Shown: in pieces, positions 8,453 through 17,055 of the stretch
How the letters are laid out: each line of letters opens with the position of its first letter
Position numbering within the stretch: the stretch's first letter is position 1
Source: Paenibacillus sp. BSR1-1
Lineage (GTDB): Bacteria > Bacillota > Bacilli > Bacillales > Cytobacillaceae
NCBI RefSeq assembly: GCF_030403775.1
Contig: NZ_JAQMWQ010000001.1
Coordinates: forward strand, 310,001 to 374,000
DNA: 64,000 nt
Direction: 5' to 3'
The notes under the pieces: model-generated
What the model was told of the DNA's origin: nothing
Database searches by the model: none
The model's input: only the letters and a program-made list of their open reading frames with translations
Position numbers and translations under genes: made by a program

Positions 8453-8467
8453 TAATAGTTATTATCA
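8453..8467. promoter_or_regulatory. Fur-like 7-1-7 inverted repeat upstream of ylbC
   Basis: On the - strand TGATAATAACTATTA matches the Bacillus Fur consensus TGATAATNATTATCA at 12 of the 14 informative positions (two mismatches in the right arm). AT-rich background makes chance matches likely. Confidence 0.3.
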
Positions 8468-8499
8468 AAAATGTCTGATAAATAAACCTTTAAATAAAT

Positions 8500-8526
8500 A
8501 AAACAGGTACTTTTGTACCTGTTTTA
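8500..8526 (-). terminator. Terminator after ylbB
   Basis: AAAACAGGTAC and GTACCTGTTTT form a perfect 11-bp stem with a TTTT loop; on the - strand it is followed by a T-rich stretch. Confidence 0.8.
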
Positions 8527-8558
8527 TCATCGATTTTCTATTTTTGAAAATAATATTT

Positions 8559-8993
8559 TTAATGCTGTACCCCGTTATAGTTTTGCTCAGAAATTTGAGT
8601 TAGGGCTTCCTTCGCTTGATCATCTGTTAATGCATGAATAGCAAAATCCCCTAGTGAAACAATTCCGACTAGTTTTCCATCCTCAACCACTGGAAGCCGG
8701 CGTATTTGATTCTCCGCCATTAACTTAGCCGCATCATTGCTGGAGGTGTCCGGGGATACAGTGATAAGCTTATCGCTCATGATATCTTCCACTTTTGTTG
8801 AACCCGGGTGCTTTTCTGCTACTCCCCGAATTACAATATCCCGATCTGTTATCATTCCGACAAGTTTATCTTGATCTACAATTGGGATGGCACCAACATT
8901 AAGTTCTTTCATTTTTACCGCAACTTCAAAGATGTTATCTAATAAGGTACAGCATTCAATTTCATCTGTCATAATATCACGGATTGTTTCCAT
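8559..8993 (-). CDS. ylbB: CBS domain protein YlbB
   Basis: 144 residues made of two tandem CBS motifs (about 7-62 and 72-128): IMTDEIECCTLLDNIFEV with GAIPIVDQDKLVGMITDRDI, then IMSDKLITVSPDTSS with RRLPVVEDGKLVGIVSLGD. CBS pairs bind adenosine-type ligands and usually regulate partner proteins; no catalytic or membrane domain is attached. The gene is single, with its own terminator; ATG 8993 follows GGGGGCGAG. The ligand and partner are unknown. Orthologues in B. subtilis are annotated YlbB. Confidence 0.88.
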   Translation of the reverse strand: METIRDIMTDEIECCTLLDNIFEVAVKMKELNVGAIPIVDQDKLVGMITDRDIVIRGVAEKHPGSTKVEDIMSDKLITVSPDTSSNDAAKLMAENQIRRLPVVEDGKLVGIVSLGDFAIHALTDDQAKEALTQISEQNYNGVQH

Positions 8994-9119
8994 TTTCTCG
9001 CCCCCATGTTATTTTGCTCGGAACATAATCTAGGTTGTCCAATAGAGAATGATTTATTCGTTGAATGTATCCATTGCATGTTATCGCATTTTCCTCTATT
9101 ATTAAAAATGAATTAAACT

Positions 9120-9128
9120 TGCTATAAT
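9120..9128 (+). promoter_or_regulatory. Extended -10 promoter for ylbA
   Basis: TGCTATAAT at 9120-9128 is a perfect extended -10 element (TGnTATAAT). No good -35 box is present, as is common with extended -10 promoters. The ylbA start lies 52 bp downstream. Confidence 0.55.
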
Positions 9129-9180
9129 ACCAATACTGAATCTATAGGGGCATGGCATTGTTTTTTAGGAGGGATTAATT

Positions 9181-9540
9181 GTGAGATTTGAGAACATTGG
9201 AATTGAAAAACTTAAAGCTGAAATTAACCGTTTGGATGAAGTAATGCATAATCACGGTTTAATTCGTGCTGGTCAATGGGACTACGACCGTGTTACATAT
9301 GACCGCAAGTTTGAAATGAAGGAAGGCGTCTTTTACCTTCGTGTTCAAGGCTATGCGGTTGAAGGTGATGTCGATACTTTTAAAGCAACAATTCAATTAA
9401 TGACACCACTATTAGGAAAGCATTATTATCCTCATGGGGTAGAATATGGCGAGGGTGAAAACTTCCCAGCTTCTCTTGTTAGCCAGTGCAAAAAAATTCT
9501 TGATGAAGTAAAGAATGAAGTTAGTAAATTTGCTGAGTAA
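9181..9540 (+). CDS. ylbA: YugN-like family protein YlbA
   Basis: 119 residues of the YugN-like family, soluble, with the conserved RAGQWDYDRVTYDRKFE block near residues 28-44. Function is unknown; no catalytic residues are recognisable. The GTG start at 9181 follows AGGAGGG at 9167-9173. It is monocistronic, with an extended -10 promoter upstream and a strong hairpin terminator downstream, and is divergent from ylbB. Length fits B. subtilis YlbA (about 120). Confidence 0.85.
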   Translation: MRFENIGIEKLKAEINRLDEVMHNHGLIRAGQWDYDRVTYDRKFEMKEGVFYLRVQGYAVEGDVDTFKATIQLMTPLLGKHYYPHGVEYGEGENFPASLVSQCKKILDEVKNEVSKFAE

Positions 9541-9547
9541 AAAAGAC

Positions 9548-9579
9548 AAGACGCGTGAACATAATCACGCGTCTTTCTT
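9548..9579 (+). terminator. Terminator after ylbA
   Basis: AAGACGCGTGA pairs with TCACGCGTCTT around a 6-nt loop, followed by a T-rich tail. Confidence 0.85.
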
Positions 9580-9584
9580 TATTT

Positions 9585-9714
9585 AAGGCTCTTTTCGTAA
9601 CTATGTTGCTTATGGGACTTATTAAAGATTACGAAAAGATGCCAAGAAGCATTTAATTTACGGGTTAATGAACTTATACGAGAAACCACAATCGTTGCGA
9701 AAATATGCCTTTTT
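9585..9714. repeat. GGCTCTTTTCGTAA dispersed repeat, 130-bp copy
   Basis: Begins AAGGCTCTTTTCGTAACTAT and ends TTGCGAAAATATGCCT. It aligns nearly end to end with the copy at 54130-54296, apart from an internal deletion of about 37 bp. GGCTCTTTTCGTAA pairs with the internal TTACGAAAAGATGCC. It fills the gap between ylbA and the end of the DUF420 gene and touches that gene's stop codon. Confidence 0.75.
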
Positions 9715-10177
9715 AAAACCCAAGAATTGCTTTTATCATGGAAGTGGTTTCTCCACCACGGTAAAATACGTAAAGTAACAAGTAAACTGCTACACCCGTA
9801 ATCGAAGTAAAGAACCAAACAATACTTGTAATGGGGCCTAGCCTGCGATGAAGAACAAGATTATTTTTATAACCTGATATTAAAGAAATTACACCTAATA
9901 CTGCACCAATGGTGGCTAATGTGATATGAAATACTAAAAAAACGGTATAATATATTTTAATATTATCTGGTCCGCCAAATGAAGTATTTCCTATAAAAAT
10001 CGTTCTAGAAGCATAAATAATAAAGAAAATTAGGGCAAACAAGCTTGCCATGAACATTGTCTTTTTGTGTGCCTCTATTTTTTTTTGCTTTATTTGCCAC
10101 CAGCCGATAGCAACCGTAATCCCGCTTAAAACAATAAAAGTTGTACTTATTGTTGGTAAAATCGGTAAGGAATTCAT
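9713..10177 (-). CDS. DUF420 membrane protein, oxidase assembly (YozB/CtaM-like)
   Basis: 154 residues with about four transmembrane helices and the DUF420 pattern: an EAHKKTMFMA loop with a histidine near residue 37, and HITLATIGAVLG and LHRRLGPITSIVWF with further histidines that could bind metal or heme. In Staphylococcus aureus the DUF420 protein CtaM is required for a functional heme A-type oxidase, and B. subtilis YozB is its relative. Position beside ctaG fits a role in maturing the caa3 oxidase encoded next door. The assembly role is inferred. Its stop codon overlaps the end of a dispersed repeat. Confidence 0.8.
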   Translation of the reverse strand: MNSLPILPTISTTFIVLSGITVAIGWWQIKQKKIEAHKKTMFMASLFALIFFIIYASRTIFIGNTSFGGPDNIKIYYTVFLVFHITLATIGAVLGVISLISGYKNNLVLHRRLGPITSIVWFFTSITGVAVYLLLYVFYRGGETTSMIKAILGF

Positions 10178-10271
10178 TAATAAGTCCTCTCTTCTTACAT
10201 TTTTCTATAATAATAGTAGTGTATTTTCCCCTTGTTTTCAATCTAAATCCATTATTGACCCATGTTTATGG

Positions 10272-10487
10272 GGCTGTGTTAAACCGGCCTGTTGATTTTC
10301 TCCAGGCGGCTTCGCTATCCGCGGGCGTCCCGGCAGCCTCCTCGGCGCTAAAGCGCCTGCAGGCTTCCCCTGTCCCGTAATCCCGCAGGACATTGAATTT
10401 CATCCTCGAATCCGCCCATGCACGTAGGAAATGCGATAGCATTTTCGATGAGTCTCGCGCAAATTAACAAAGTTCCATAACACAGCC
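10272..10487. repeat. MITE-like element with GGCTGTGTTA termini, enclosing GC-rich repeat copy 3
   Basis: GGCTGTGTTA (10272-10281) and TAACACAGCC (10478-10487) are perfect 10-bp inverted repeats 216 bp apart. Inside, 10286-10391 is a GC-rich repeat copy (left end GGCCTGTTGATTT, core CTCCAGGCGGCTTCGCTATC) whose right end is lost. No coding capacity or transposase is present. It lies upstream of the DUF420 gene and downstream of ctaG. Nothing else is seen in this 340-bp gap apart from the ctaG terminator. Confidence 0.65.
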
Positions 10488-10494
10488 TACCATA

Positions 10495-10522
10495 AAAAAA
10501 TCTCCCAAGCGTTTGGGAGATT
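10495..10522 (-). terminator. Terminator after ctaG
   Basis: AATCTCCCAA pairs with TTTGGGAGATT; on the - strand it is followed by a T run. Confidence 0.8.
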
Positions 10523-11426
10523 ATTTAATCAGCGATGGATTTAACGATTGCTTCAATTCCCTGTCAGATTCAGCTTGGTCTTTTCGATACCATTCAAAGA
10601 AAACATGTCCAAGCATTAAACCATAAATAATTTCTTGGATGACTTTCATTAGTACACCGCCAAGCTGCTGATCATGAATTAATGACATTGAACTAAACAG
10701 CTCAGGGCCGCTTAAATTTAAACTGTCAAAGTTGGCGGTCCCAACACATAAGCTCATGACCTGTCCCCAAACATGCGGATCAGAATAAGTGGCATAGATA
10801 GGTGTATCAGCAAAAATAATAAGCGCACATGCAGGGGTTAATAGAATACCATCCGCAAATATATAGCCGACCTTCTTCAAACCGCTTAAGGTTTGATGAT
10901 CTGGCATTTGGTTTATTAATGGCCACCACATAAAAATGGCAACAACAAACAAAAGGATAGAATAACCCGCATGCAGCCAAATATTCTGCATCACGTGATC
11001 AAAAATAATCGGAACATGGTAAAACGAAAAGAGTCCATTAAATAAAATTAAAGCAATTAGGGGCTTTGTAAAAATCTTAAACAAAGAGTTGATTACACTA
11101 ACACTAAAAAGCTTTTTCCAAACCCATGTAGGTATTCCATAGATAAAAATAGGCGGAACGATTAATACTAGGGCAGCCATTTGAATCATGTGCACCCAAA
11201 ACATAAGGTGGGCAAGTAAATCAATAGGAGATCCCTTGATGGCGTAGAGAAGAACCATCGATGCAAAAAATAATAAACCTTGTTTCTTTGTTAAAGGTTC
11301 ACTTCCAGGAAATAAACTCCTAAATTTAGTAGTCAGGATAAAATATCCCGCCGTTAAAAAAGCCAATATTACTAAAAAATAAGGGCTCCAAAGTGCTTTA
11401 AAACCAAATATGTCTAAAGAAAGCAC
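10521..11426 (-). CDS. ctaG: Cytochrome c oxidase assembly factor CtaG
   Basis: 301 residues with about seven transmembrane helices, of the Bacillus-type CtaG family (caa3_CtaG), unrelated in fold to the proteobacterial Cox11-like CtaG. Conserved histidines appear in LLAHLMFWVHMIQM, FYHVPIIFDHVMQNIWLHAG and SLIHDQQLGG, matching a proposed copper-handling role. In B. subtilis CtaG is needed for caa3 oxidase activity. It is the last cta gene here, separated from ctaF by a terminator hairpin, so expression may rely on read-through or its own promoter. The ATG at 11426 gives the usual length. Confidence 0.92.
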   Translation of the reverse strand: MLSLDIFGFKALWSPYFLVILAFLTAGYFILTTKFRSLFPGSEPLTKKQGLLFFASMVLLYAIKGSPIDLLAHLMFWVHMIQMAALVLIVPPIFIYGIPTWVWKKLFSVSVINSLFKIFTKPLIALILFNGLFSFYHVPIIFDHVMQNIWLHAGYSILLFVVAIFMWWPLINQMPDHQTLSGLKKVGYIFADGILLTPACALIIFADTPIYATYSDPHVWGQVMSLCVGTANFDSLNLSGPELFSSMSLIHDQQLGGVLMKVIQEIIYGLMLGHVFFEWYRKDQAESDRELKQSLNPSLIK

Positions 11427-11516
11427 CGCAAATCACCTCAGTATAAATTAAAAATAGCACAGCTCTATTATACCCTTGGGCTAATCGAGAAGCAAAGCAA
11501 TGAAATTTTCCAGTTT

Positions 11517-11552
11517 TAAAAAAGAAAATCGGCTAAAGCCGATTTTCTTTTT
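11517..11552 (-). terminator. Terminator after ctaF
   Basis: AAAGAAAATCGGC pairs with GCCGATTTTCTTT around TAAA, a 13-bp stem with T runs at both ends. Confidence 0.85.
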
Positions 11553-11559
11553 TGTTTAT

Positions 11560-11895
11560 TTACCACCAAATAATCGTTGAAAAAGCTAATATAGCTATCG
11601 CTCCAACTAAAACACCAGAATAAAGGAAAAGCGATGGAGCTTCATGGCCTTTATGGCTCATATGCATGAAATAGTAAAGCTGAAAAATCACTTGAACAAC
11701 AGCTAAAAGGATAATAAATGGAACTGTAAACCAAGAAGTAAATCCTTTAATAGCTACAGCCGCAAATGCAATTAAAGTCAAGAAGATCATTAGCGCAAAT
11801 GAAACTACTTGATATCTCATCTCTTCCGCATTTTTTCGGCGTCGATATTCAATGTCAACTCGTGGATTACCAGAATTTAATTGTGGATTTGCCAT
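11560..11895 (-). CDS. ctaF: Cytochrome caa3 oxidase subunit IV (CtaF)
   Basis: 111 residues with three transmembrane helices and the FYFMHMSHKG-type loop (here LYYFMHMSHKGHEAPS) characteristic of the CyoD/CtaF subunit IV family. It is a small accessory subunit that stabilises the oxidase in the membrane. It begins 4 bp after ctaE and is the last gene of the ctaBCDEF unit before a strong terminator. N-terminal residues 1-25 are polar and cytoplasmic. Confidence 0.93.
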   Translation of the reverse strand: MANPQLNSGNPRVDIEYRRRKNAEEMRYQVVSFALMIFLTLIAFAAVAIKGFTSWFTVPFIILLAVVQVIFQLYYFMHMSHKGHEAPSLFLYSGVLVGAIAILAFSTIIWW

Positions 11896-11899
11896 CTTT

Positions 11900-12526
11900 T
11901 TATCCCACCATTCCCATTAAATATACTACGGTAAAGATAAAGACCCAAACAACGTCGATAAAGTGCCAGTATAAACTAAATACATAGAACTTTGGTGCAT
12001 TGTAAAGGTTTAAACCGCGTTTTGCATTGCGCAGCATGAGGGTTATACACCATAACAAACCAAATGCTACGTGTCCTCCGTGAAAGCCAACTAATGTATA
12101 GAAGGCAGATCCAAACGCACTGCTTGTGAATTTATGGCCTTCATGAACATAATGGCTAAACTCATAAACCTCTAGGCCTAGGAATCCGGCACCTAATAAA
12201 GCCGTAATTCCAAGCCAAACCATCATTTTGCTAAAAGCAAAGTTCTTCATGTGATACATTGCGTAAACACTTGTTAATGAACTTGTTAATAAAAGCATAG
12301 TGGCCACAAATGTTAGCGGCAATTCAAATAAATCTTTTGCTAAAGGCATGTTAGTATTCGGTACTTTATCCTTCAATGCAAGATAAGTTGCAAAGAGTGA
12401 GGCAAAAAGAACTGTCTCTCCACCTAAGAAGAACCAAAAACCTAAAAATTTATTTTTTGCTTCAAGGGTTGATTTTTCCGGCGCAGCAGGCCATGTTTCA
12501 TAAGTAAATTTTTCTTCAGCGTGCAT
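11900..12526 (-). CDS. ctaE: Cytochrome caa3 oxidase subunit III (CtaE)
   Basis: 208 residues with five transmembrane helices and the COX3 signatures NKFLGFWFFLGGETVLFASLF and GFHGGHVAFG. Subunit III supports assembly and turnover stability of subunit I. Its ATG overlaps the ctaD stop codon in a TAATG junction (12524-12528), which suggests translational coupling to ctaD. Length matches B. subtilis CtaE. Confidence 0.95.
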   Translation of the reverse strand: MHAEEKFTYETWPAAPEKSTLEAKNKFLGFWFFLGGETVLFASLFATYLALKDKVPNTNMPLAKDLFELPLTFVATMLLLTSSLTSVYAMYHMKNFAFSKMMVWLGITALLGAGFLGLEVYEFSHYVHEGHKFTSSAFGSAFYTLVGFHGGHVAFGLLWCITLMLRNAKRGLNLYNAPKFYVFSLYWHFIDVVWVFIFTVVYLMGMVG

Positions 12527-14397
12527 TATGCCTTAACCCCCTTATCATCATCGTCCATAAGCTCTTCTTTGTGAATATGGAAACCATGGTCATCTTTGAC
12601 TGAACGCGTGAACATTGCACCGAAAGTAATAAGTAAGCCTAAAATCATTACTGGCAATGCCCAAGATACCTTATCAACATGATACATTGCACCAAATGCG
12701 GCAATGAATAATCCTAAAGACATAATAAACGGTAAAAATGATGAATTAGGCATATGGATATCACCAAGCGGTTCAGCAGGTGTCATACCCTTTTTACCTT
12801 CCATTTTTTCAATCCAGTATGCATCTAAGCCACGAACAAGTGGCAGCTGCTTAAAGTTATAGAATGGCGGAGGTGATGGAATCGCCCATTCCAATGTTCT
12901 TCCGTCTCCCCATGGATCATTTCCAACTTTAACATTTTTAACTGAAGTCACGATGATATTGATTAACATAACAATGACACCAACAGACATAAATGCTGCT
13001 CCAAATGAGCTAACCGCGTTGGCTGTCTCAAAACCTTGACCTGGAAGGTATGTGAATACACGGCGCGGCATACCCCATAGGCCTAAGAAGTGCTGGATAA
13101 AGAATGTCATATGGAATCCAATGAAGAAAGTCCAGAAGGTGATTTTACCTAATGTTTCATTCAACATTGTACCGAACATTTTTGGCCAATACAGGTGTGT
13201 ACCAGCCAGTAATGCAAACACTACACCACCGACAATAACGTAGTGGAAGTGGGCGACAACAAAATAAGTATCATGATATTGATAGTCTGCTGCTGCAGCT
13301 GCAAGCATTACTCCTGTTACCCCACCAGCCACAAATGTTGGAATAAAGGCAAATGCGTAGTGCATTGGAGTCGTGAATTTCACACTGCCTCCCCACATCG
13401 TAAACAGCCAGTTAAAAATCTTAATACCAGTCGGTACACCAATTGCCATTGTTGCTACAGCGAAGATGGCATTGGCAACTGGTCCTAAACCTGTTGTGAA
13501 CATATGGTGTGCCCATACCATGAAGCCTAAGAAACCGATTAACACGGTTGCAAACACCATTGAGGAATAACCGAATAATCGCTTTCTTGAAAACATCGAG
13601 AAGATTTCCGAGAAAATACCGAACGCTGGAAGTATTAAGATATAAACTTCAGGATGTCCGAAAATCCAGAAAAGATGTTCCCAAATAATTGTGTTACCGC
13701 CCATTGCAGCTTCAAAGAAATGAGCTCCAAACATACGGTCAAACATCATTAACACAAGGCCAACTGTTAATGGCGGGAAAGCAAATAAAATTAATGCTGA
13801 GGTTACAAATGTTGACCATGTGAACAAAGGCATCCTCATATACGTCATACCAGGTGCACGCATATTGATGATTGTAACAAGGAAGTTAATACCACCCATC
13901 AGCGTCCCAAAACCTGATATCTGCAATCCTAAAATATAGAAGTCAACACCATGTCCCTTTGAGGCAATGGCAAGTGATGCATATGAAGTCCATCCTGCAT
14001 CAGGTGCGCCGCCTAAAAACCATGAAAGGTTTAGGAACACTCCTCCAAAGAAGAATAACCAAAAGCTCACAGCATTCACAAATGGAAACGCTACGTCACG
14101 TGCTCCTATTTGCAATGGCATTACCGCATTCATAAAGGCAAAAATCAGCGGCATTGCTGCAAGGAAAATCATAGTAGTTCCGTGCATAGTTATAATTTCA
14201 TTGAATAATCCTGCACTTACAAAATCATTATTAGGCACTGCAAGCTGGATGCGGATAAATACTGCCTCAAGTCCGCCAACTAAGAAGAATAATCCACCTG
14301 CAATAAGATATAGGATGGCAATTTTTTTATGGTCAACTGTTGTTAAAAAATCCCATAAAGTTGCGCCAAAACCCTTTTTTTGAGCATAGGTACTCAC
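12526..14397 (-). CDS. ctaD: Cytochrome caa3 oxidase subunit I (CtaD)
   Basis: The 623-residue catalytic subunit with 12-14 transmembrane helices. It reduces O2 to water at a heme a3-CuB centre and pumps protons. Visible ligands include ITMHGTTMIFL (heme a), WIFGHPEVYILILP (CuB His and its cross-linked Tyr), the WAHHMF pair (CuB) and VVAHFHYVIVGGVVF (heme a3 and a His). The C-terminal tail after residue 560 has two further helices and an acidic end, DDDDKG. It lies between ctaC and ctaE. GTG or ATG: the start is ATG at 14397 with GGGAGGTAAAAT upstream. Confidence 0.97.
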   Translation of the reverse strand: MSTYAQKKGFGATLWDFLTTVDHKKIAILYLIAGGLFFLVGGLEAVFIRIQLAVPNNDFVSAGLFNEIITMHGTTMIFLAAMPLIFAFMNAVMPLQIGARDVAFPFVNAVSFWLFFFGGVFLNLSWFLGGAPDAGWTSYASLAIASKGHGVDFYILGLQISGFGTLMGGINFLVTIINMRAPGMTYMRMPLFTWSTFVTSALILFAFPPLTVGLVLMMFDRMFGAHFFEAAMGGNTIIWEHLFWIFGHPEVYILILPAFGIFSEIFSMFSRKRLFGYSSMVFATVLIGFLGFMVWAHHMFTTGLGPVANAIFAVATMAIGVPTGIKIFNWLFTMWGGSVKFTTPMHYAFAFIPTFVAGGVTGVMLAAAAADYQYHDTYFVVAHFHYVIVGGVVFALLAGTHLYWPKMFGTMLNETLGKITFWTFFIGFHMTFFIQHFLGLWGMPRRVFTYLPGQGFETANAVSSFGAAFMSVGVIVMLINIIVTSVKNVKVGNDPWGDGRTLEWAIPSPPPFYNFKQLPLVRGLDAYWIEKMEGKKGMTPAEPLGDIHMPNSSFLPFIMSLGLFIAAFGAMYHVDKVSWALPVMILGLLITFGAMFTRSVKDDHGFHIHKEELMDDDDKGVKA

Positions 14398-14428
14398 AAT
14401 TTTACCTCCCTTTCAACCAATTCCCCTT

Positions 14429-15487
14429 TTATTCCTGAACCTTTAATCCCATTAAATAATCTGCTAATGCATCAATTTGATCGTCGGACAGGTTACCATA
14501 TTTACCAGTCATCAAGTTACCTGGCTTATACGTTTCAGGATTTTTAATCCACTTTTTCACATTTTCTTTATTATGTTCCAGAATACCTGCTACGCGAGAA
14601 CGGTCACCAAAATTGGATAGGTTAGGTGCGATTCGTGCAGTATCAGGCATTTTGTTAGCAGGTGTAACGGCGTGACAGCCGATACAGCTCTTATTAAAAA
14701 TTTGTTGTCCTTCTGAAGCTGCTGCAGTTGACGCTTTTAACGGTTCTTTTACATCTTGCATTGCCGTTACCCAAGCATCGAACTTATCCTTGCTAATTGC
14801 TTTTACTTTAAAGTCCATCAAAGCATGGGATGGACCGCAAAGCTCCGCACATTTACCATAGAAAAGGTTGCCTGCATCGTTTGCTTTTTTATCATCAAAC
14901 TCAAGCCAGAATCTATTGACGTTTTCAGTATTGACATCCATCTTACCGCCAACAGCTGGAATCCAAAATGCGTGTTTAACATCTGCTGACTTTAAGTTGA
15001 AATATACTTTTTCATTAGTAGGAACAACAAGTTCATTACTTGTTACAATTTTCTGTCCTGGGTATTCAAAATCCCACCAGTATAAATGGGCACGGACGTT
15101 AACCACGAGTGCCTTAGAATTCTTCTTGTCCATCGGTGATACATCTGCAAGCTTAAATGTTGCTGCCACAGTTGGAACAGCGAGAACTAAAAGTAAAAGA
15201 ATCGGAATAACTGTCCAAATAATTTCTAATTTATGGCTGCCTTCAACTTGTTTTGGAATTGTATCGTCTTTTCTTCTAAAACGGATAAACACCAAAACGA
15301 AAATAACCATTACTACAATGATTACCCCAACCATTATCAATGTACTAAGCTTCATTAAATCATATTGCGTGTCTGCAACTTCACCGGCAGGATTCAACGT
15401 AGAAAGGTACGGTTCACCACATCCGGAGAGTACAAGCGCTAAAATCGCAAATAACGATATAAAACGCCACTTTGCAAGCCTTTTCAT
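14429..15487 (-). CDS. ctaC: Cytochrome caa3 oxidase subunit II with fused cytochrome c (CtaC)
   Basis: 352 residues. A lipoprotein signal ends at LSGC (Cys23); two transmembrane helices follow (about 45-68 and 88-110), then the CuA cupredoxin domain with His172, Cys213, Cys217, His221 and Met224 as ligands, and a C-terminal cytochrome c domain with CIGCH at 268-272 and a likely axial Met in GNLMTGK. This fusion defines a caa3-type oxidase that takes electrons from its own cytochrome domain. It faces the outside of the cell membrane. It lies 31 bp upstream of ctaD. Confidence 0.97.
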   Translation of the reverse strand: MKRLAKWRFISLFAILALVLSGCGEPYLSTLNPAGEVADTQYDLMKLSTLIMVGVIIVVMVIFVLVFIRFRRKDDTIPKQVEGSHKLEIIWTVIPILLLLVLAVPTVAATFKLADVSPMDKKNSKALVVNVRAHLYWWDFEYPGQKIVTSNELVVPTNEKVYFNLKSADVKHAFWIPAVGGKMDVNTENVNRFWLEFDDKKANDAGNLFYGKCAELCGPSHALMDFKVKAISKDKFDAWVTAMQDVKEPLKASTAAASEGQQIFNKSCIGCHAVTPANKMPDTARIAPNLSNFGDRSRVAGILEHNKENVKKWIKNPETYKPGNLMTGKYGNLSDDQIDALADYLMGLKVQE

Positions 15488-15614
15488 AGCTTAATCAAAC
15501 CCCTCTTTCGCTTATAAATTCTTAAGTTTTTTTTGACCAAAGAAGTATGTAGGATGATTCTTCCCTATTTAATAAAAAGTACTATTGTTAACAGGAAAGA
15601 ATCGTTTAGCAAAA

Positions 15615-16553
15615 CTAAATTAATGTAACTAAAACCATCGCTACAAAAATAATAGTTAAGTATTGCAATGAATAAACAAACATTAGTTTTGCCCACTTTA
15701 TGTCATCTTTGATCCTATATCCATAAATCCCTAACACCAGCCATCCAATATTTAATATGGTAGCGAGAATTAGAAATGGGATTCCTAACTTAGTTAGAAA
15801 AATTGGGATTGGCAACAGAAGCGCCACCCAGATTAAAATATGAATTTTTGTGGTTTTAAATCCTTTAACCACAGGAAGCATTGGAATTCCGGCTGCCCTG
15901 TACTCCTCAACCCTTCTCATTGCAAGAGCATAAAAGTGAGGAGGCTGCCAAACAAACATAAGCACAAATAGGGCCCATGCCATCGGATCAAGATTTCCAT
16001 CTACTGCAGCCCAGCCAATTAATGGCGGAACTGCTCCTGAAATACTCCCGATTATTGTGTTCGATACCAATTGGCGTTTTGACCACAGTGTATAGAGGCA
16101 AACATAACTAAAAACTCCAAGCAGTCCAATTACTGTTGCAGTCCAGGTAGTAAAGAATAAAAACAGTGTTCCCAGTCCAATAAGTAAAATACCCAAACCA
16201 AGAACTTTTACCGGAAGTACCTTCCCTGTTACTGTAGGTCTAGCCTTTGTTCTATCCATCAAATGATCAATATCCCGATCCACGTAATTATTAATTGCAC
16301 ATGAACCAGCAATAATGAGTGAGGAACCTGCTACTGTATAAAATACAATATCAAGGTTATTTAAAAAGCTTTGGCCTGAAAAATGCAGTGCGAGCCATAA
16401 ACCCGAAAAAGTGGTAATAAGATTAGAATTCACAATTCCAATTTTTATTAGTGCCATAAAATCTTTCCAAACAGAAGTTTTTTCTATATCAGCATGAAGG
16501 CTTGAAGTACCATTCTCAAGGGTGGCATCTCCATAAGCCTTTGGGTTGGACAT
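15615..16553 (-). CDS. ctaB: Protoheme IX farnesyltransferase (heme O synthase) CtaB
   Basis: 312 residues with nine or so transmembrane helices, UbiA prenyltransferase family. The Asp-rich motif [19 protein letters not shown] binds farnesyl diphosphate and magnesium; [24 protein letters not shown] is the second conserved loop. It converts heme B to heme O for the caa3 oxidase. ATG 16553 follows AGGAGGAAAAAAT. It is first of ctaBCDEF and divergent from ctaA, with ResD-like boxes between them. A 127-bp gap precedes ctaC. Confidence 0.96.
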   Translation of the reverse strand: MSNPKAYGDATLENGTSSLHADIEKTSVWKDFMALIKIGIVNSNLITTFSGLWLALHFSGQSFLNNLDIVFYTVAGSSLIIAGSCAINNYVDRDIDHLMDRTKARPTVTGKVLPVKVLGLGILLIGLGTLFLFFTTWTATVIGLLGVFSYVCLYTLWSKRQLVSNTIIGSISGAVPPLIGWAAVDGNLDPMAWALFVLMFVWQPPHFYALAMRRVEEYRAAGIPMLPVVKGFKTTKIHILIWVALLLPIPIFLTKLGIPFLILATILNIGWLVLGIYGYRIKDDIKWAKLMFVYSLQYLTIIFVAMVLVTLI

Positions 16554-16691
16554 ATTTTTTCCTCCTAATCCTTAATAACCAATATTCACTAACAGAAGTG
16601 TATCAAGACTACTTTTATTTTTTCTATTCCCATAAATTTCCATGCTTTTAACAACACTTTCTCTGTATATTAAATCACACTTTGCGATATT

Positions 16692-16733
16692 TTTGTGAAC
16701 TTTTTTTGAATAATTTTTGACTAATTTGTGTCA
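16692..16733. promoter_or_regulatory. ResD-like boxes in the ctaA-ctaB intergenic region
   Basis: TTTGTGAAC (16692-16700) differs at one base from the ResD consensus TTTGTGAAT, and TTTGTGTCA (16725-16733) is a weaker second copy. In B. subtilis phosphorylated ResD activates both ctaA and ctaB from this region. No well-spaced consensus SigA promoter is seen in the 490-bp gap, as expected of activator-dependent promoters. The rest of the gap is AT-rich and without ORFs. Confidence 0.5.
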
Positions 16734-17055
16734 ATGACTATTCACTGCTTATTATACTGCATTTTTTAAAATCTAGTTAAAAAAATATGTATTTTCCAAT
16801 CCTCCATAATAGTTCTAACAGACTCCAAATAGAGATTCAACGTTTTTCACTATAATAATAGTGTAAAATAAAAATTATTTATTAGGATATTTTGACTAAA
16901 AAATTTACCTTAAAAATCTTGACTGAAATTCTGTTCTTTTTCCTGTTTATTCGTTATGATGGGATAGGTACTTTTAATCTTTCTACTTTTTTCATTCATT
17001 ATACTGTCAAGGAAATTCTTTGACAAATGATTGAACTTTTTAAGAGGTGAATTTT

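Noticed and set aside
12524..12528. ctaD/ctaE overlap as an anomaly
   Set aside because: A TAATG junction is a common translational coupling arrangement.
13967..14383. 138-codon ORF opposite ctaD
   Set aside because: Shadow of ctaD codons without its own ribosome binding site or promoter.
14868..15494. 208-codon ORF on the + strand inside ctaC
   Set aside because: It is the antisense of a strongly conserved gene, has no ribosome binding site, and its composition follows the ctaC codons.
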